A DNA stretch of 64,000 nucleotides from Prevotella sp. (lineage in GTDB: Bacteria; Bacteroidota; Bacteroidia; Bacteroidales; Bacteroidaceae), in NCBI GenBank assembly GCA_022769825.1, contig JALEJI010000039.1, forward strand, positions 1 to 64,000. Reading direction: 5' to 3'. The notes under the pieces were generated by a model. It had not been told where the DNA came from. It ran no database searches and saw only the letters and a list, made by a program, of their open reading frames with translations. The position numbers and the translations under genes were made by a program. Below, one piece after another: positions 35,713 to 45,285 of this stretch; positions within the stretch are counted from its first letter, which is position 1; every line of letters begins with the position of its first letter.

Positions 35713-36843
35713 TCAGTCTTCCTTCTCGGCGTCGCTCTCGGCGAACTCCATGAGGTAAGCCTTGATGAATCCGTCTATCTTGCCATCCATCACGCCATCC
35801 ACGTCGGATGTCTGGTAACCCGTGCGGTGGTCTTTCACGCGACGGTCGTCGAAGACATAGCTTCGGATTTGGCTTCCCCACTCTATCTTCTTCTTTCCCG
35901 CCTCAATCTTGGCCTTTTCCGCCTGCTGCTTCTTCAAGGCACGGTCGTAGAGTTGGCTCTTCAAGAGTTTCATGGCCTTCTCGCGGTTCTTTGGCTGGTC
36001 GCGCGTCTCGGTGTTCTCAATGAGGATTTCCTCTTTCTCGCCCGTGTCGGGGTCTTCGTATTGATAGCGCAAGCGCACGCCCGACTCCACCTTGTTGACG
36101 TTCTGTCCACCGGCACCGCTCGAGCGGAACGTGTCCCAGCTCACCTTGGCCGGGTCCACATAGACCTCAATGGTGTCGTCGACCAGTGGCGTGACGAACA
36201 CCGACGCGAAACTCGTCATGCGCTTGCCTTGGGCATTATAAGGCGAGACGCGCACCAAGCGATGAACACCATTCTCACTCTTCAGGTAGCCATAAGCATA
36301 CTCGCCACCCTCGATGGTCATCGTCATGCTCTTGACGCCGACTTCCTCACCAGGCTGCAAATCAGTGATGGTGGTCTTGTAGCCGTTGGCCTCACACCAG
36401 CGCATATACATGCGCATGAGCATCGAGGCCCAGTCTTGCGCCTCAGTGCCACCAGCGCCAGAATTGATTTTCAGTACCGCGTCCATGGAGTCCTCGTCTT
36501 GGCGCAGCATGTTTTTCAGCTCGAGGTCCTCGATGCACTTGACAGCCTTGGCATAATCGGCGTCGACCTCCTCCTCCGTCACGAGTTCCTCCTTATAATA
36601 GTCGAAAGCGAGCTGCAGCTCGTCGGCATTCTGCTTGCACTGCTTGTAGCCGTTGAGCCATTTCTCTATGCCCTTCACCTTCTTCATTTGCGCCTCAGCC
36701 CTTTTGGGGTCATCCCAAAAGTCAGGAGCCTGCGTGCGCAATTGCTCCTCCTCGAATTCTACTTTCTTCTGGTCAATATTGAGATAGTGGTGAAGCTTCT
36801 CGGTACGCTCCAGCACGTCTTTCAGTTGATCTGATGTTATCAT
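35713..36843 (-). CDS. prfB: Peptide chain release factor 2
   Basis: 376 residues. GGQ catalytic motif at 245-247 (SSGAGGQNVNKVES). The stop-codon recognition tripeptide, SPF in E. coli, reads SPY here (200-202), a variant I recall as usual in Bacteroidetes. The gene is a single open frame: the region where many bacteria have an in-frame UGA and +1 frameshift reads HHYLNIDQKK without interruption, so autoregulation by frameshifting is absent. It starts 6 bases after the acyl-CoA synthetase gene. Confidence 0.97.
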   Translation of the reverse strand: MITSDQLKDVLERTEKLHHYLNIDQKKVEFEEEQLRTQAPDFWDDPKRAEAQMKKVKGIEKWLNGYKQCKQNADELQLAFDYYKEELVTEEEVDADYAKAVKCIEDLELKNMLRQDEDSMDAVLKINSGAGGTEAQDWASMLMRMYMRWCEANGYKTTITDLQPGEEVGVKSMTMTIEGGEYAYGYLKSENGVHRLVRVSPYNAQGKRMTSFASVFVTPLVDDTIEVYVDPAKVSWDTFRSSGAGGQNVNKVESGVRLRYQYEDPDTGEKEEILIENTETRDQPKNREKAMKLLKSQLYDRALKKQQAEKAKIEAGKKKIEWGSQIRSYVFDDRRVKDHRTGYQTSDVDGVMDGKIDGFIKAYLMEFAESDAEKED

Positions 36844-36849
36844 TTTCGC

Positions 36850-38685
36850 TTATTTCGTTATTACTCCGTCCGATGGCGTATTGGCGTACATGCCATCGAT
36901 GATGTCCTTATAATGTTTATTGACCATGCCTCGACGCAATTTTAAGGTGTTGGTTATCTCACCCTTCTCCATCGAGAAATGATGTGGCAGCAACGTGAAC
37001 CGCTTTATCTGCTCATAATGGGCGAGGCTCTGCTGCAAGATGTCGATGCGTTCCATCATCATGGCGTTGACCTCCTTGTTCTCGCACAGCTCAACCCTGT
37101 CGGCGAACTTTATGCCACGCGCGTTGGCCCATTCCTCAAGGGCGCCATACTCCGGCACCACAAGGGCTGACACGAACTTGCGCTGGTCGGCAATCACGGC
37201 CACCTGGTCGACAAACTTATCCACGAGCAGCAGCGCCTCTATCATCTGCGGGGCTATGTACTTGCCGTTGCTGGTCTTGAACAAGTCCTTGATGCGCTCG
37301 GTGAGGTAGAGCTCGCCGTTCTTGAGGTAACCCGCGTCGCCCGTATGGAAGAAGCCGTCGGCGTCGAATGCCGTCTTGTTCTGTTCCGGACGCTTGTAGT
37401 AACCCTTGGTGATGGTAGGGCCTTTCAGCAATATCTCACTGTTCTCGCCTATCTTTATCTCTATGCCATTGATGGGCCGGCCAACAGAGCCGATGGTATA
37501 GCCCTCGTCCAAATGGTTGCACGACACCGTGGCAAGGCTCTCCGTCAAGCCATAGCCCACGACCATGCCTATGCCTATGCTGTGCACAAACTCCTGCACG
37601 TCGGGCGAGACGTAAGCTCCAGCCGTCGGGAATATATTGGGATGCTCAAGGCCTATCTGCGACCTGACAAGGCCCAGCACGGTCTTGTTGGCGATGGCAT
37701 ACTGAAGGCGGAGCGACAACGGCGGACGCTTGCCCTTGGCGAGATAGTCTACATTATATTTCTTGCCGATGTTCCAAGCCTTATAGAACATCTTTTGCTG
37801 CATGCTGCTCGAGCGGTCAATCTTCGCCCTTACAGCCTGGTAGACCTTCTCCCAGAAACGCGGCACGCTCGACATGCACGTGGGATGGGTCTCGCGCATA
37901 GACTGCTGAATCTTGTGCGGGTCGGTGTTGACAATGAGAGTGCAACCCTCGCTGATGGCCAGATAAGCCCAGCCACGCTCAAAGATATGCGTGAAAGGCA
38001 GGAAATCGATGACACGGTCTTTCTCGGTCAGTGGCACGCACTCGTCGTTTGCCTTCAGCGCGGCGGCGTATTGTCCATAGGTAAGCATCACGCCCTTCGA
38101 GTCGCCCGTGGTGCCGCTGGTATAGAGGATGTTGCAAAGGTCATCGTCGTTGGCTTCCTTCCAAAGGGCCTCTACCTCACGCTCGTGGGGCAAGTCCTCG
38201 CCGAGCTTGAGGAAGTCGTCGAAATACATTGCCTCAGGGTCGTGCATGCTCAAGCGCACATGGCGGTCGAACACGATGATGCGTTCCAACGAAGGACAAA
38301 CGGAATGGATGTTGTGAGCCTTGTCGTATTGCTCTTGCTCGCCCACGAAGACGAGACGCACGCTGGCGTCGTTGACCATATACTGCACTTGCTGGCCCGA
38401 CGTGGTGGCGTAGAAAGGAATGGATACCACGCGTATGCCATAGGCTCCGAAGTCGGTGTAAAGATACTCTGCGCAGTTTTGGGAGAAGACGGCTATTTTG
38501 TCTTGTGGCTTCAAGCCAAGGGCAAGGAGCGCGTTGCTGACCTTCTTGACATTCGCGGAAAACTGGTTCCATGAGACGTTAGTCCATTTGGAACCTCCAA
38601 AGTCTTGACGGACAAGGGCCGTCCTGTTTCCATATTTCTTTGCCTGAGAGTGGATGAGCACAGACAGGTGAGACCTGTTTTGCAT
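36850..38685 (-). CDS. Long-chain fatty acid-CoA ligase (AMP-binding)
   Basis: 611 residues, FadD/Faa-like. ATP-binding motif LYTSGTTGDSKGVMLTY, then YGLTES and TGDAGYLKNGELYLTERIKDLFKTSNGKYIAP near the C-terminal hinge. It activates fatty acids with ATP and CoA. A promoter lies at 38706. Operon order synthetase, prfB, small membrane protein. Confidence 0.93.
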   Translation of the reverse strand: MQNRSHLSVLIHSQAKKYGNRTALVRQDFGGSKWTNVSWNQFSANVKKVSNALLALGLKPQDKIAVFSQNCAEYLYTDFGAYGIRVVSIPFYATTSGQQVQYMVNDASVRLVFVGEQEQYDKAHNIHSVCPSLERIIVFDRHVRLSMHDPEAMYFDDFLKLGEDLPHEREVEALWKEANDDDLCNILYTSGTTGDSKGVMLTYGQYAAALKANDECVPLTEKDRVIDFLPFTHIFERGWAYLAISEGCTLIVNTDPHKIQQSMRETHPTCMSSVPRFWEKVYQAVRAKIDRSSSMQQKMFYKAWNIGKKYNVDYLAKGKRPPLSLRLQYAIANKTVLGLVRSQIGLEHPNIFPTAGAYVSPDVQEFVHSIGIGMVVGYGLTESLATVSCNHLDEGYTIGSVGRPINGIEIKIGENSEILLKGPTITKGYYKRPEQNKTAFDADGFFHTGDAGYLKNGELYLTERIKDLFKTSNGKYIAPQMIEALLLVDKFVDQVAVIADQRKFVSALVVPEYGALEEWANARGIKFADRVELCENKEVNAMMMERIDILQQSLAHYEQIKRFTLLPHHFSMEKGEITNTLKLRRGMVNKHYKDIIDGMYANTPSDGVITK

Positions 38686-38705
38686 AAGCTAAGGTGTTAT
38701 TTTAT

Positions 38706-38714
38706 GCAAAGATA
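38706..38714 (-). promoter_or_regulatory. Promoter -7 element of the acyl-CoA synthetase operon
   Basis: TATCTTTGC on the minus strand, 20 bases before the ATG at 38685. Confidence 0.6.
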
Positions 38715-38757
38715 AAATATAAATGCGATATATTCAAGTATTATTAAATGTTTTTTT

Positions 38758-38766
38758 TAATTTTGC
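38758..38766 (+). promoter_or_regulatory. Promoter -7 element of the M20 peptidase gene
   Basis: TAATTTTGC, 43 bases before the ATG at 38810; an AAGGA ribosome-binding sequence lies just before the start. Confidence 0.55.
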
Positions 38767-38809
38767 CATAAAGCAACACAAGAACCTTGACACAAATAGG
38801 ATATAAGGA

Positions 38810-39862
38810 ATGAGACAAGAAGATTACGTCAACGACGCCATAGAACTGTTACGCCAACTCATAGCCACGCCGTCGGTGAGCCGCGACGAGAAGGCCGCCG
38901 CCGACATCATGCAAAGACGCATGACGGCCTACGGACTCGCGCCTCGGCGTGATGGCAACAACGTCTGGGCCTTGTCGCCTTTCTGGGACGACAGCAAGCC
39001 CACCTTGCTGCTTAACGCTCACATCGACACGGTGAAGCCGGTTAGCAGTTGGACGCGCGACCCTTTCGAGCCGACCCTTGAGGGCGACCGCCTGTACGGA
39101 CTGGGAAGCAACGACTGCGGTGGCGGCCTCACAACACTGCTGCAAGTTTTCAGATGGCTATCGCTAAGGCCCCAGCCATACAACTACGTGTATCTGGCCT
39201 CAGCCGAAGAAGAGGTGTCGGGCAAGGAGGGATTCTCTCGCGCCCTGCCGCTGCTTCCGAAGATTGACGTGGCTATAGTGGGCGAGCCCACGGGCATGCA
39301 GCCCGCCATAGCCGAGAAGGGCTTGATGGTGCTCGATGTCATTGCCCACGGAAAGAGCGGGCACGCCGCGAGAAACGAGGGCGTGAACGCCATTTACGAG
39401 GCCCTCGACGACATGGTTTGGATAAAGGACTATAAGTTCAAGAAGATGAGCGAGCTCCTCGGCCCAACGAAGATGACTCTCACCGTTGTCAACGCCGGCA
39501 CGCAACACAACGTCGTCCCCGACTGCTGCAAGATGCTCGTCGACGTGCGCACCAACGAGCACTACACCAACGAGGAGGTCTACGACATAATAAAAGCCAA
39601 CGTAAAGAGCGAGGTTCACGCCCACTCCTTCAGGCTCCATTCCTCGCACATCCCTACTGACCACCCTTTGGTGAAGCGGTGCGTCGAATTGGGATTGAAG
39701 CCCTACGGCTCGCCCACGCTGAGCGACCAGGCCCTCATGCCATGGCCGTCGTTCAAGCTCGGGCCGGGCGAATCGGCACGCTCACATTCCGCCAACGAGT
39801 TCATCTGCCTCAGCGAGATGCGCGACGCGTTCAGTACCTACCAAAAGCTGCTGCAACCATGA
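38810..39862 (+). CDS. M20 metallohydrolase, probable acetylornithine deacetylase-type
   Basis: 350 residues. Metal ligands and catalytic residues of the M20 family are visible: His71 and Asp73 in NAHIDTVKP, Asp102 in GSNDCGGG, Glu134/Glu135 in SAEEEVSG, and a late histidine in ARSHSANEF. The size and pattern match the Bacteroidetes enzymes assigned to N-acetyl- or N-succinyl-ornithine/citrulline deacetylation in arginine synthesis; other aminoacyl substrates are possible. Monocistronic. Confidence 0.85.
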   Translation: MRQEDYVNDAIELLRQLIATPSVSRDEKAAADIMQRRMTAYGLAPRRDGNNVWALSPFWDDSKPTLLLNAHIDTVKPVSSWTRDPFEPTLEGDRLYGLGSNDCGGGLTTLLQVFRWLSLRPQPYNYVYLASAEEEVSGKEGFSRALPLLPKIDVAIVGEPTGMQPAIAEKGLMVLDVIAHGKSGHAARNEGVNAIYEALDDMVWIKDYKFKKMSELLGPTKMTLTVVNAGTQHNVVPDCCKMLVDVRTNEHYTNEEVYDIIKANVKSEVHAHSFRLHSSHIPTDHPLVKRCVELGLKPYGSPTLSDQALMPWPSFKLGPGESARSHSANEFICLSEMRDAFSTYQKLLQP

Positions 39863-39884
39863 GGAAGCTCATGGCGTCAGACGC

Positions 39885-40460
39885 TCAGTAGAGAAGCAAC
39901 AGGCCGGCAATGGCGGCATAACCAATCATCTTGATTGGGTTTATCTTGACGAACAACGTGCCGTAGAATGTCGCGGCAAAGAGAAGGACGCTGATGATGA
40001 ACTGCCACGTCGTGTCCACCGGACTGCCGAAATTTTCCTTGTTCAGAAGCATGATGGTGGCAGCGGCAAGAAGGCCGACAACAGCGGGGCGCAGACCGTC
40101 GAACACGCTCTGCACCACACGCGCCTTCATGTAGCGCATGAACATCTTGCTGATGAGAATCATGAGTACAAACGACGGCAAGACAAGCGAGAATGTGGCC
40201 ACTAAGGAGCCAAGCACCGACAGCGCGTTGCCCATGCCCATGTTATGGATGGCCGTGAAGCCGCAATACGTGGCAGAGTTGATGCCAATAGGCCCTGGTG
40301 TCATCTGGCTTATCGCCACGATGTTGGTAAACTCCGCGCTCGTAAGCCAATGGTGGTTATGCACTGTCTCCATCTGTATGAGCGACAACATGCCATAGCC
40401 GCCACCGAAACCGAAAAGGCCAATCTTAAAGAATGTCCAGAAGAGTTTAAGGAATATCAT
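39885..40460 (-). CDS. Chromate-type transporter, second half
   Basis: 191 residues, about six membrane segments, with the CHR-family start FFKIGLFGFGGGYGMLSLIQ and MTPGPIGINSATYCG. One of two half-length CHR proteins encoded side by side; such pairs are thought to act as heterodimers. Starts inside the stop of the upstream gene (ATGA overlap). Chromate is often not the natural substrate. Confidence 0.9.
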   Translation of the reverse strand: MIFLKLFWTFFKIGLFGFGGGYGMLSLIQMETVHNHHWLTSAEFTNIVAISQMTPGPIGINSATYCGFTAIHNMGMGNALSVLGSLVATFSLVLPSFVLMILISKMFMRYMKARVVQSVFDGLRPAVVGLLAAATIMLLNKENFGSPVDTTWQFIISVLLFAATFYGTLFVKINPIKMIGYAAIAGLLLLY

Positions 40461-41011
40461 TTCTTCACGAGTTTACCATAAATGTAACCACCTGCCCCCG
40501 CCGCTATGATGACCCATATCGGATTGACATGGAGCGCGCTTATGAGCAAGGCTCCGGCAATGGGAATCCAGCAATTGCCAAGATGTATCTTCGCGCTCTT
40601 GGCAAGGTTGAACGTGGGCACGGCTATAAGCGCCACTACCGCGGGACGAATGCCATTGAACATGGCCGCTATCCAACCCACCTGCATGAACTGGTGGAAG
40701 ACCATGGCTATGAGCAGGATGATGATGAAAGAAGGCAACACCGCGCCGAGGGTTGTGTAGAGCGCGCCTTTCTCGCCTTTTATCTTATAACCTATAAACG
40801 TGGCGATATTGGCGGCAAACACGCCAGGGCAGCTTTGCGCGATCGCCAACAAGTCCAAGAACTCTTCTTTCTTTATCCAACCGTTTTTCTCCACCACTTC
40901 CGCCTCGATAATGGGAATCATGGCGTATCCGCCACCAAGGGTGAACGCGCCTATCTTGAAAAAGGTCGTGAACAATTTGCGACTCAGACTTGCCTCAGAT
41001 TGTTTGGGCAT
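40457..41011 (-). CDS. Chromate-type transporter, first half
   Basis: 184 residues, FFKIGAFTLGGGYAMIPIIE and AQSCPGVFAANIATFIGYK, paired with the next gene by a 4-base overlap. Same fold as its partner. Confidence 0.9.
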   Translation of the reverse strand: MPKQSEASLSRKLFTTFFKIGAFTLGGGYAMIPIIEAEVVEKNGWIKKEEFLDLLAIAQSCPGVFAANIATFIGYKIKGEKGALYTTLGAVLPSFIIILLIAMVFHQFMQVGWIAAMFNGIRPAVVALIAVPTFNLAKSAKIHLGNCWIPIAGALLISALHVNPIWVIIAAGAGGYIYGKLVKK

Positions 41012-41027
41012 GACTTATTAATATAAA

Positions 41028-41058
41028 ACAGCCCCTTCTTTTTTACGGAAGGGGCTGT
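41028..41058 (-). terminator. Terminator of purL
   Basis: Perfect 11-base stem (41028-41038 with 41048-41058), then TTTTATATT on the minus strand; it separates purL from the chromate-type genes. Confidence 0.85.
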
Positions 41059-41080
41059 CTGAAAAAATATAAAAATGTTA

Positions 41081-44000
41081 TTACTTCGTATGCTCCTCTA
41101 TCCATTTCCTCGCGTTGACGAAGGCCTCTATCCATGGAGTGACATCATCGCCGCGACGGTCTGCCGGATAATAGGCGTTTTGCCAAGGGAAGATGGCGCG
41201 CTCCGGGTGCGGCATCATGGCGAGGTGGCGACCGTCGGCTGAGCAGATACCGGCCACGTTGTAGTCGGAACCGTTAGGATTGCCAGGATACTCAGCGTAG
41301 TTGTATTTAGCCACAACGTTGTAGTGGTCCTCAGACTCTGGCAGATAGAAGCGGCCCTCTCCGTGAGCCACCCAGATACCAAGCTTGTCGCCGCTCAGCG
41401 AACCGAGCATCACGCTCTCGTTCTGAGGTATTGACAGGCCGAGGAAGGCGCTCTCAAACTTCTGCGACACGTTGTGCGTAAGGTGCGCGCGGTGCTTATG
41501 CTCCGGGTTGATAAGGTTCAGCTCAACCATGAGCTGGCAACCGTTGCAGATGCCGAGCGAGAGGGTGTCCTTGCGAGCGTAGAACTTGTCGAGGGCTTCC
41601 TTCGCCTTGGGGTTGAAGAGGAACGCTCCTGCCCATCCCTTGGCCGAGCCGAGCACGTCGGAGTTGGAGAAGCCACCGCAGAAGACTATCATGTTGACTT
41701 CCTCAAGCGTCTCTCGTCCGCTGATGAGGTCGGTCATCATCACGTCTTTCACGTCGAAGCCGGCGAGCCACAGCGTGTATGCCATCTCGCGGTCACCATT
41801 GGTGCCTTTCTCACGAATGATGGCGGCCTTCGGACGTGAGGCGTTGTCACCATCATGCCAACGGTCGGGGTTCAAGCCGAGAGCGGCAAACGAGCCTTTG
41901 AAGCCACCAAGGTTTATTTCAAGCGGTTGCTTCTTGTAGTTGAGGAAACGCTTGTGGGCCATTTCGTTCATGCTCTGGCGACGGTCAAGGAGATAAGAAG
42001 TCTTGTACCACGTGTCGCGCAGCGCGTTGATGTCGAACTCGTGCTTCCACTCGTCTTTCACCACCACGATCTTCCTGTCGTTAGGTGTCGGGTAAGCTAT
42101 TTTGGCGAAAGCGATGCCCGCGTCTTCCAGGTATTCCTTCAATTCCTTCTTGCGTGTGTCAGACACCTGGATTACGACGCCTGGGTTCTCGGCGAAGAGC
42201 ATCTTCACCACGTCGTCATTGTCTTGCATGATGTCATGCAGGTTGACGTGCATGCCACCGTCCACGTTGGCGAAGGTCATCTCAAGGAGCGTCGTGATGA
42301 GACCGCCGGCTGATATGTCATGGCCAGCCATAACCCAACCCTTCTGTATCAAGTCTTGTATGGCATTGAAGCAGTCGGCGAAATACTCGCTGTTCTTCAC
42401 GGTCGGCACGTCGGAACCAATCTTGCCAAGTGTCTGCGCGAAGGCTGAGCCTCCCAGACGTTGCTCATCGAATGAGAAGTCTATATAATATAATGAGGAG
42501 TTCTTGTCGTTGACCATCACTGGGCTGACGGTCTTGCGCACGTCGTTCACCTCTGCGCCCGAAGTCACGATGACCGTGCCCGGCGCGATAATCTTTGAGC
42601 CGTTAGGATACTGCTGGCTCAACGAGAGCGAGTCTTTTCCCGTCGGCACATTGAGGTGGAGCGAGCAGCAGAAATCTGACAACGCCTGCACGGCCTCATA
42701 GAGGCGCGCGTCCTCACCCTTCTGCGAACGGCAAGGCCACATCCAGTTGGCCGAGAGATTGAGGTTCTCTATCGGGAACGGGTGATCCTTGTCGGTGGCT
42801 ATTGGTGCCCAAACGATATTAGTAAGGCTCTCTGCCACAGACAGCACGCTGCCTGCTGCGGGATTGGCCATGCCAGCCTGTGGAGCGTGTCCAAGGGCCG
42901 TGGCTATGCCGGCCTTGCCACGATAGTCGAGGGCTACGACACCACAATCGGAGAGCGGGAGCTGCACCTGTCCTTGCGTCTGCTGACGCGCAATCTTGCC
43001 CGTGACGGAACGGTCTACCTTGTTGGTGAGCCAATCCTTACATGCCACTGCCTCCAGCTGAAGCACGTTGTCGAGATACTCGTCTATCTTGTCCACACTG
43101 TAAGTGGCGTCCTCGTAATGATGCTCCACCGTCACATCTTTCATTATGGTCTTTGGTGAGTGGCCGAACATCTGCGGCACGTCGAGGTCGAAAGGCTTCA
43201 CGCCATCGCCCTGCACAAACGAGAAGTGGGCGTCGCCAGTGGTCTGTCCCACCACATAGAATGGCGCGCGCTCGCGCTCGGCTATTTTGCGCACACGCTC
43301 CACGTGCTCGTCCTCGATGAGCAAGCCCATGCGCTCTTGGCTCTCGTTGGCTATGATTTCCTTTGCCGACAACGTCTTGTCGCCGATAGGCAGCTTCGTC
43401 ATGTCTATCTCGCCGCCACAGTCTTCCACAAGCTCTGAAAGACAGTTCAAGTGGCCGGCTGAGCCATGGTCGTGGATTGATGTCACGGGGTTGTTGTCGG
43501 CTTCCACGAGAGCGCGCACGAGGTTGTAGGCGCGCTTCTGCATCTCCGGGTTGGCGCGCTGCACGGCGTTGAGCTCCACGGCAGTGCCATAGCGGCCAGT
43601 GTCTACCGACGACACCGAGCCACCGCCAAGGCCGATGCGGTAGTTGTCGCCACCCACCACGACGATGTCCTCGCCCTTCTTGGGCTCTTTCTTCAGGCAG
43701 TCGCGCTTCTTGCCATAGCCCACGCCACCGGCAAGCATGATGACCTTGTCGTATCCGTAGACCTCGTTGTCGGCCTGCACGTTTTCCTTGGTACTCTCCA
43801 CGACGGCCGTGTCGCCCGTGTTGGTCTCATACTCAAAAGTGAGCACAGAACCCGTGATAAGCGGCTGGCCAAACTTGTTGCCGAAGTCAGAGGCGCCATT
43901 CGATGCCTTGATAAGAATCTCCTCCGGTGTCTGGTAGAGCCATTTGCGTGGTTCTATCTTCTGCTCGAAGTCGCGTGCCGACGTGCCGTCATCGTTCTTC

Positions 44001-44884
44001 AAGCGTGGGTAAGACGTCATGTAGACGGCCGTGCCGGCGATAGGCCATGAGCCCGTGCCGCCACCCATGCGGTCGCGAATCTCACCGCCCGTGCCCGTGG
44101 CAGCTCCATTAAACGGCTCCACGGTGGTCGGGAAGTTGTGTGTCTCCGCCTTCAGCGAGATGACGCTCTCTATGGGCTTCACCTTGAAATAGTCGGATGT
44201 GGTCTGATCCTCAGGCGCGAACTGCTCTATCATCGGGCCTTGCGCGAACGCCACGTTGTCGCTGTAGGCTGAGATTATCTTGCCCGGATGCTCCTTCGTG
44301 GTCTTCTTGATGAGGGAGAAGAGGCTCGACTCGCGCTCCTCGCCATCGATGATGAACGTTCCGCCGAATATTTTGTGACGGCAGTGCTCCGAGTTGATCT
44401 GCGCGAAGCCGAAAATCTCGGAGTCGGTAAGCGGGCGTCCGTTTTCCTTCTCTATCTTGTGAAGATACCCTATCTCTTCCGGACTCAGCGCAAGGCCTTC
44501 CTCCTCGTTGTATTTCTCGATGTCCTCCACATGCTTGATGGGCTCGGGCTCATGATTGACAGTGAAGATGGTTTGGTCCAGGCCGTTGTACATGCGCTGC
44601 AACATGCGGTCGTGCGTGGCATCCTCGCTCTTCACGGGGAAGTACTCCTCAATACGCGAAATGCCGGTGAGACTCATGTTTTGCGTGATCTCAACGGCAT
44701 TGGTGCTCCAGGGGGTTATCATCTCGCGACGCGGTCCTACAAAGAAACCGTCGAGCTTCTCTGTTTCCAGCAGTGTAGCGTCACCGTAAAGCCAGCAGAG
44801 GGCCTGTTTCTCCTTGTCACTGGGCTGATGGTCTATCTCAGTGGCAATGACATTCTCCTTGGGAGTCTTGAAGAAAAGAATCAT
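41081..44884 (-). CDS. purL: Phosphoribosylformylglycinamidine synthase, single-chain
   Basis: The frame is open to 44923, but ATG at 44884 starts MILFFKTP, the normal N-terminus, giving 1267 residues. The large proteobacterial-type layout is complete: N-terminal domain, two FGAM-synthase halves (HNFPTTVEPFNGAATGTGGEIRDR, TGKDSLS) and a C-terminal glutaminase with GICNGCQ nucleophile, HGEGRF and MPHPER. It catalyses the fourth step of purine synthesis. Alone between a promoter at 44920 and the terminator at 41028. Confidence 0.97.
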   Translation of the reverse strand: MILFFKTPKENVIATEIDHQPSDKEKQALCWLYGDATLLETEKLDGFFVGPRREMITPWSTNAVEITQNMSLTGISRIEEYFPVKSEDATHDRMLQRMYNGLDQTIFTVNHEPEPIKHVEDIEKYNEEEGLALSPEEIGYLHKIEKENGRPLTDSEIFGFAQINSEHCRHKIFGGTFIIDGEERESSLFSLIKKTTKEHPGKIISAYSDNVAFAQGPMIEQFAPEDQTTSDYFKVKPIESVISLKAETHNFPTTVEPFNGAATGTGGEIRDRMGGGTGSWPIAGTAVYMTSYPRLKNDDGTSARDFEQKIEPRKWLYQTPEEILIKASNGASDFGNKFGQPLITGSVLTFEYETNTGDTAVVESTKENVQADNEVYGYDKVIMLAGGVGYGKKRDCLKKEPKKGEDIVVVGGDNYRIGLGGGSVSSVDTGRYGTAVELNAVQRANPEMQKRAYNLVRALVEADNNPVTSIHDHGSAGHLNCLSELVEDCGGEIDMTKLPIGDKTLSAKEIIANESQERMGLLIEDEHVERVRKIAERERAPFYVVGQTTGDAHFSFVQGDGVKPFDLDVPQMFGHSPKTIMKDVTVEHHYEDATYSVDKIDEYLDNVLQLEAVACKDWLTNKVDRSVTGKIARQQTQGQVQLPLSDCGVVALDYRGKAGIATALGHAPQAGMANPAAGSVLSVAESLTNIVWAPIATDKDHPFPIENLNLSANWMWPCRSQKGEDARLYEAVQALSDFCCSLHLNVPTGKDSLSLSQQYPNGSKIIAPGTVIVTSGAEVNDVRKTVSPVMVNDKNSSLYYIDFSFDEQRLGGSAFAQTLGKIGSDVPTVKNSEYFADCFNAIQDLIQKGWVMAGHDISAGGLITTLLEMTFANVDGGMHVNLHDIMQDNDDVVKMLFAENPGVVIQVSDTRKKELKEYLEDAGIAFAKIAYPTPNDRKIVVVKDEWKHEFDINALRDTWYKTSYLLDRRQSMNEMAHKRFLNYKKQPLEINLGGFKGSFAALGLNPDRWHDGDNASRPKAAIIREKGTNGDREMAYTLWLAGFDVKDVMMTDLISGRETLEEVNMIVFCGGFSNSDVLGSAKGWAGAFLFNPKAKEALDKFYARKDTLSLGICNGCQLMVELNLINPEHKHRAHLTHNVSQKFESAFLGLSIPQNESVMLGSLSGDKLGIWVAHGEGRFYLPESEDHYNVVAKYNYAEYPGNPNGSDYNVAGICSADGRHLAMMPHPERAIFPWQNAYYPADRRGDDVTPWIEAFVNARKWIEEHTK

Positions 44885-44919
44885 AATCTTTAGAGATTTA
44901 TAAATGTAATATTCTGCTT

Positions 44920-44928
44920 GCAAAATTA
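44920..44928 (-). promoter_or_regulatory. Promoter -7 element of purL
   Basis: TAATTTTGC on the minus strand, 35 bases before the ATG. The rest of the 400-base gap to 45285 shows no gene, no purine riboswitch and no REP. Confidence 0.55.
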
Positions 44929-45270
44929 ATAATATTTTCGCTAATATCGCGAGCGCGCAACTATTATTTGTTTGGCTTCTGAACGAATAGTGCGGTTAAA
45001 ATATGCTTTCTCGCTGAATTTCCCACACGGAGCACAAGGATTTGAAGCTCGCCAAGCCGTAGGGTTGGATGCGCCATGGCAGGAATCCAGACCTATATGC
45101 AACGGCAATTATTTCAAGAACGGATGAAATGTGGTTAAAAACTGCTTAGACATGAGGCAGGTGGTTAAAGATAGCTAATTATCCGCAACTTTTTTGCCTG
45201 TGTGGAGTCTAATAATTAAATTTGATTGCCAAAACATTGAATCATCGGATTATAAGGCTTCGAACAACAT

Positions 45271-45279
45271 TAAACTTTG
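45271..45279 (+). promoter_or_regulatory. Possible promoter -7 element of the OmpA gene
   Basis: TAAACTTTG, one base longer than the TAnnTTTG consensus, ends six bases before the ATG at 45286. Confidence 0.35.
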
Positions 45280-45285
45280 AATAAT

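Noticed and set aside
37345..38574. 409-codon frame antisense to the acyl-CoA synthetase
   Set aside because: Shadow frame; the synthetase motifs are intact and no promoter or signal supports the antisense product.
40457..41011. The two CHR half-proteins as a frameshifted single gene
   Set aside because: Each half has its own complete N-terminal motif and start, and side-by-side short CHR pairs are a known normal arrangement.
44929..45270. Possible riboswitch or small RNA in the purL-ompA gap
   Set aside because: No purine riboswitch core, no strong hairpin with a T run and no repeats were seen; nothing could be supported.
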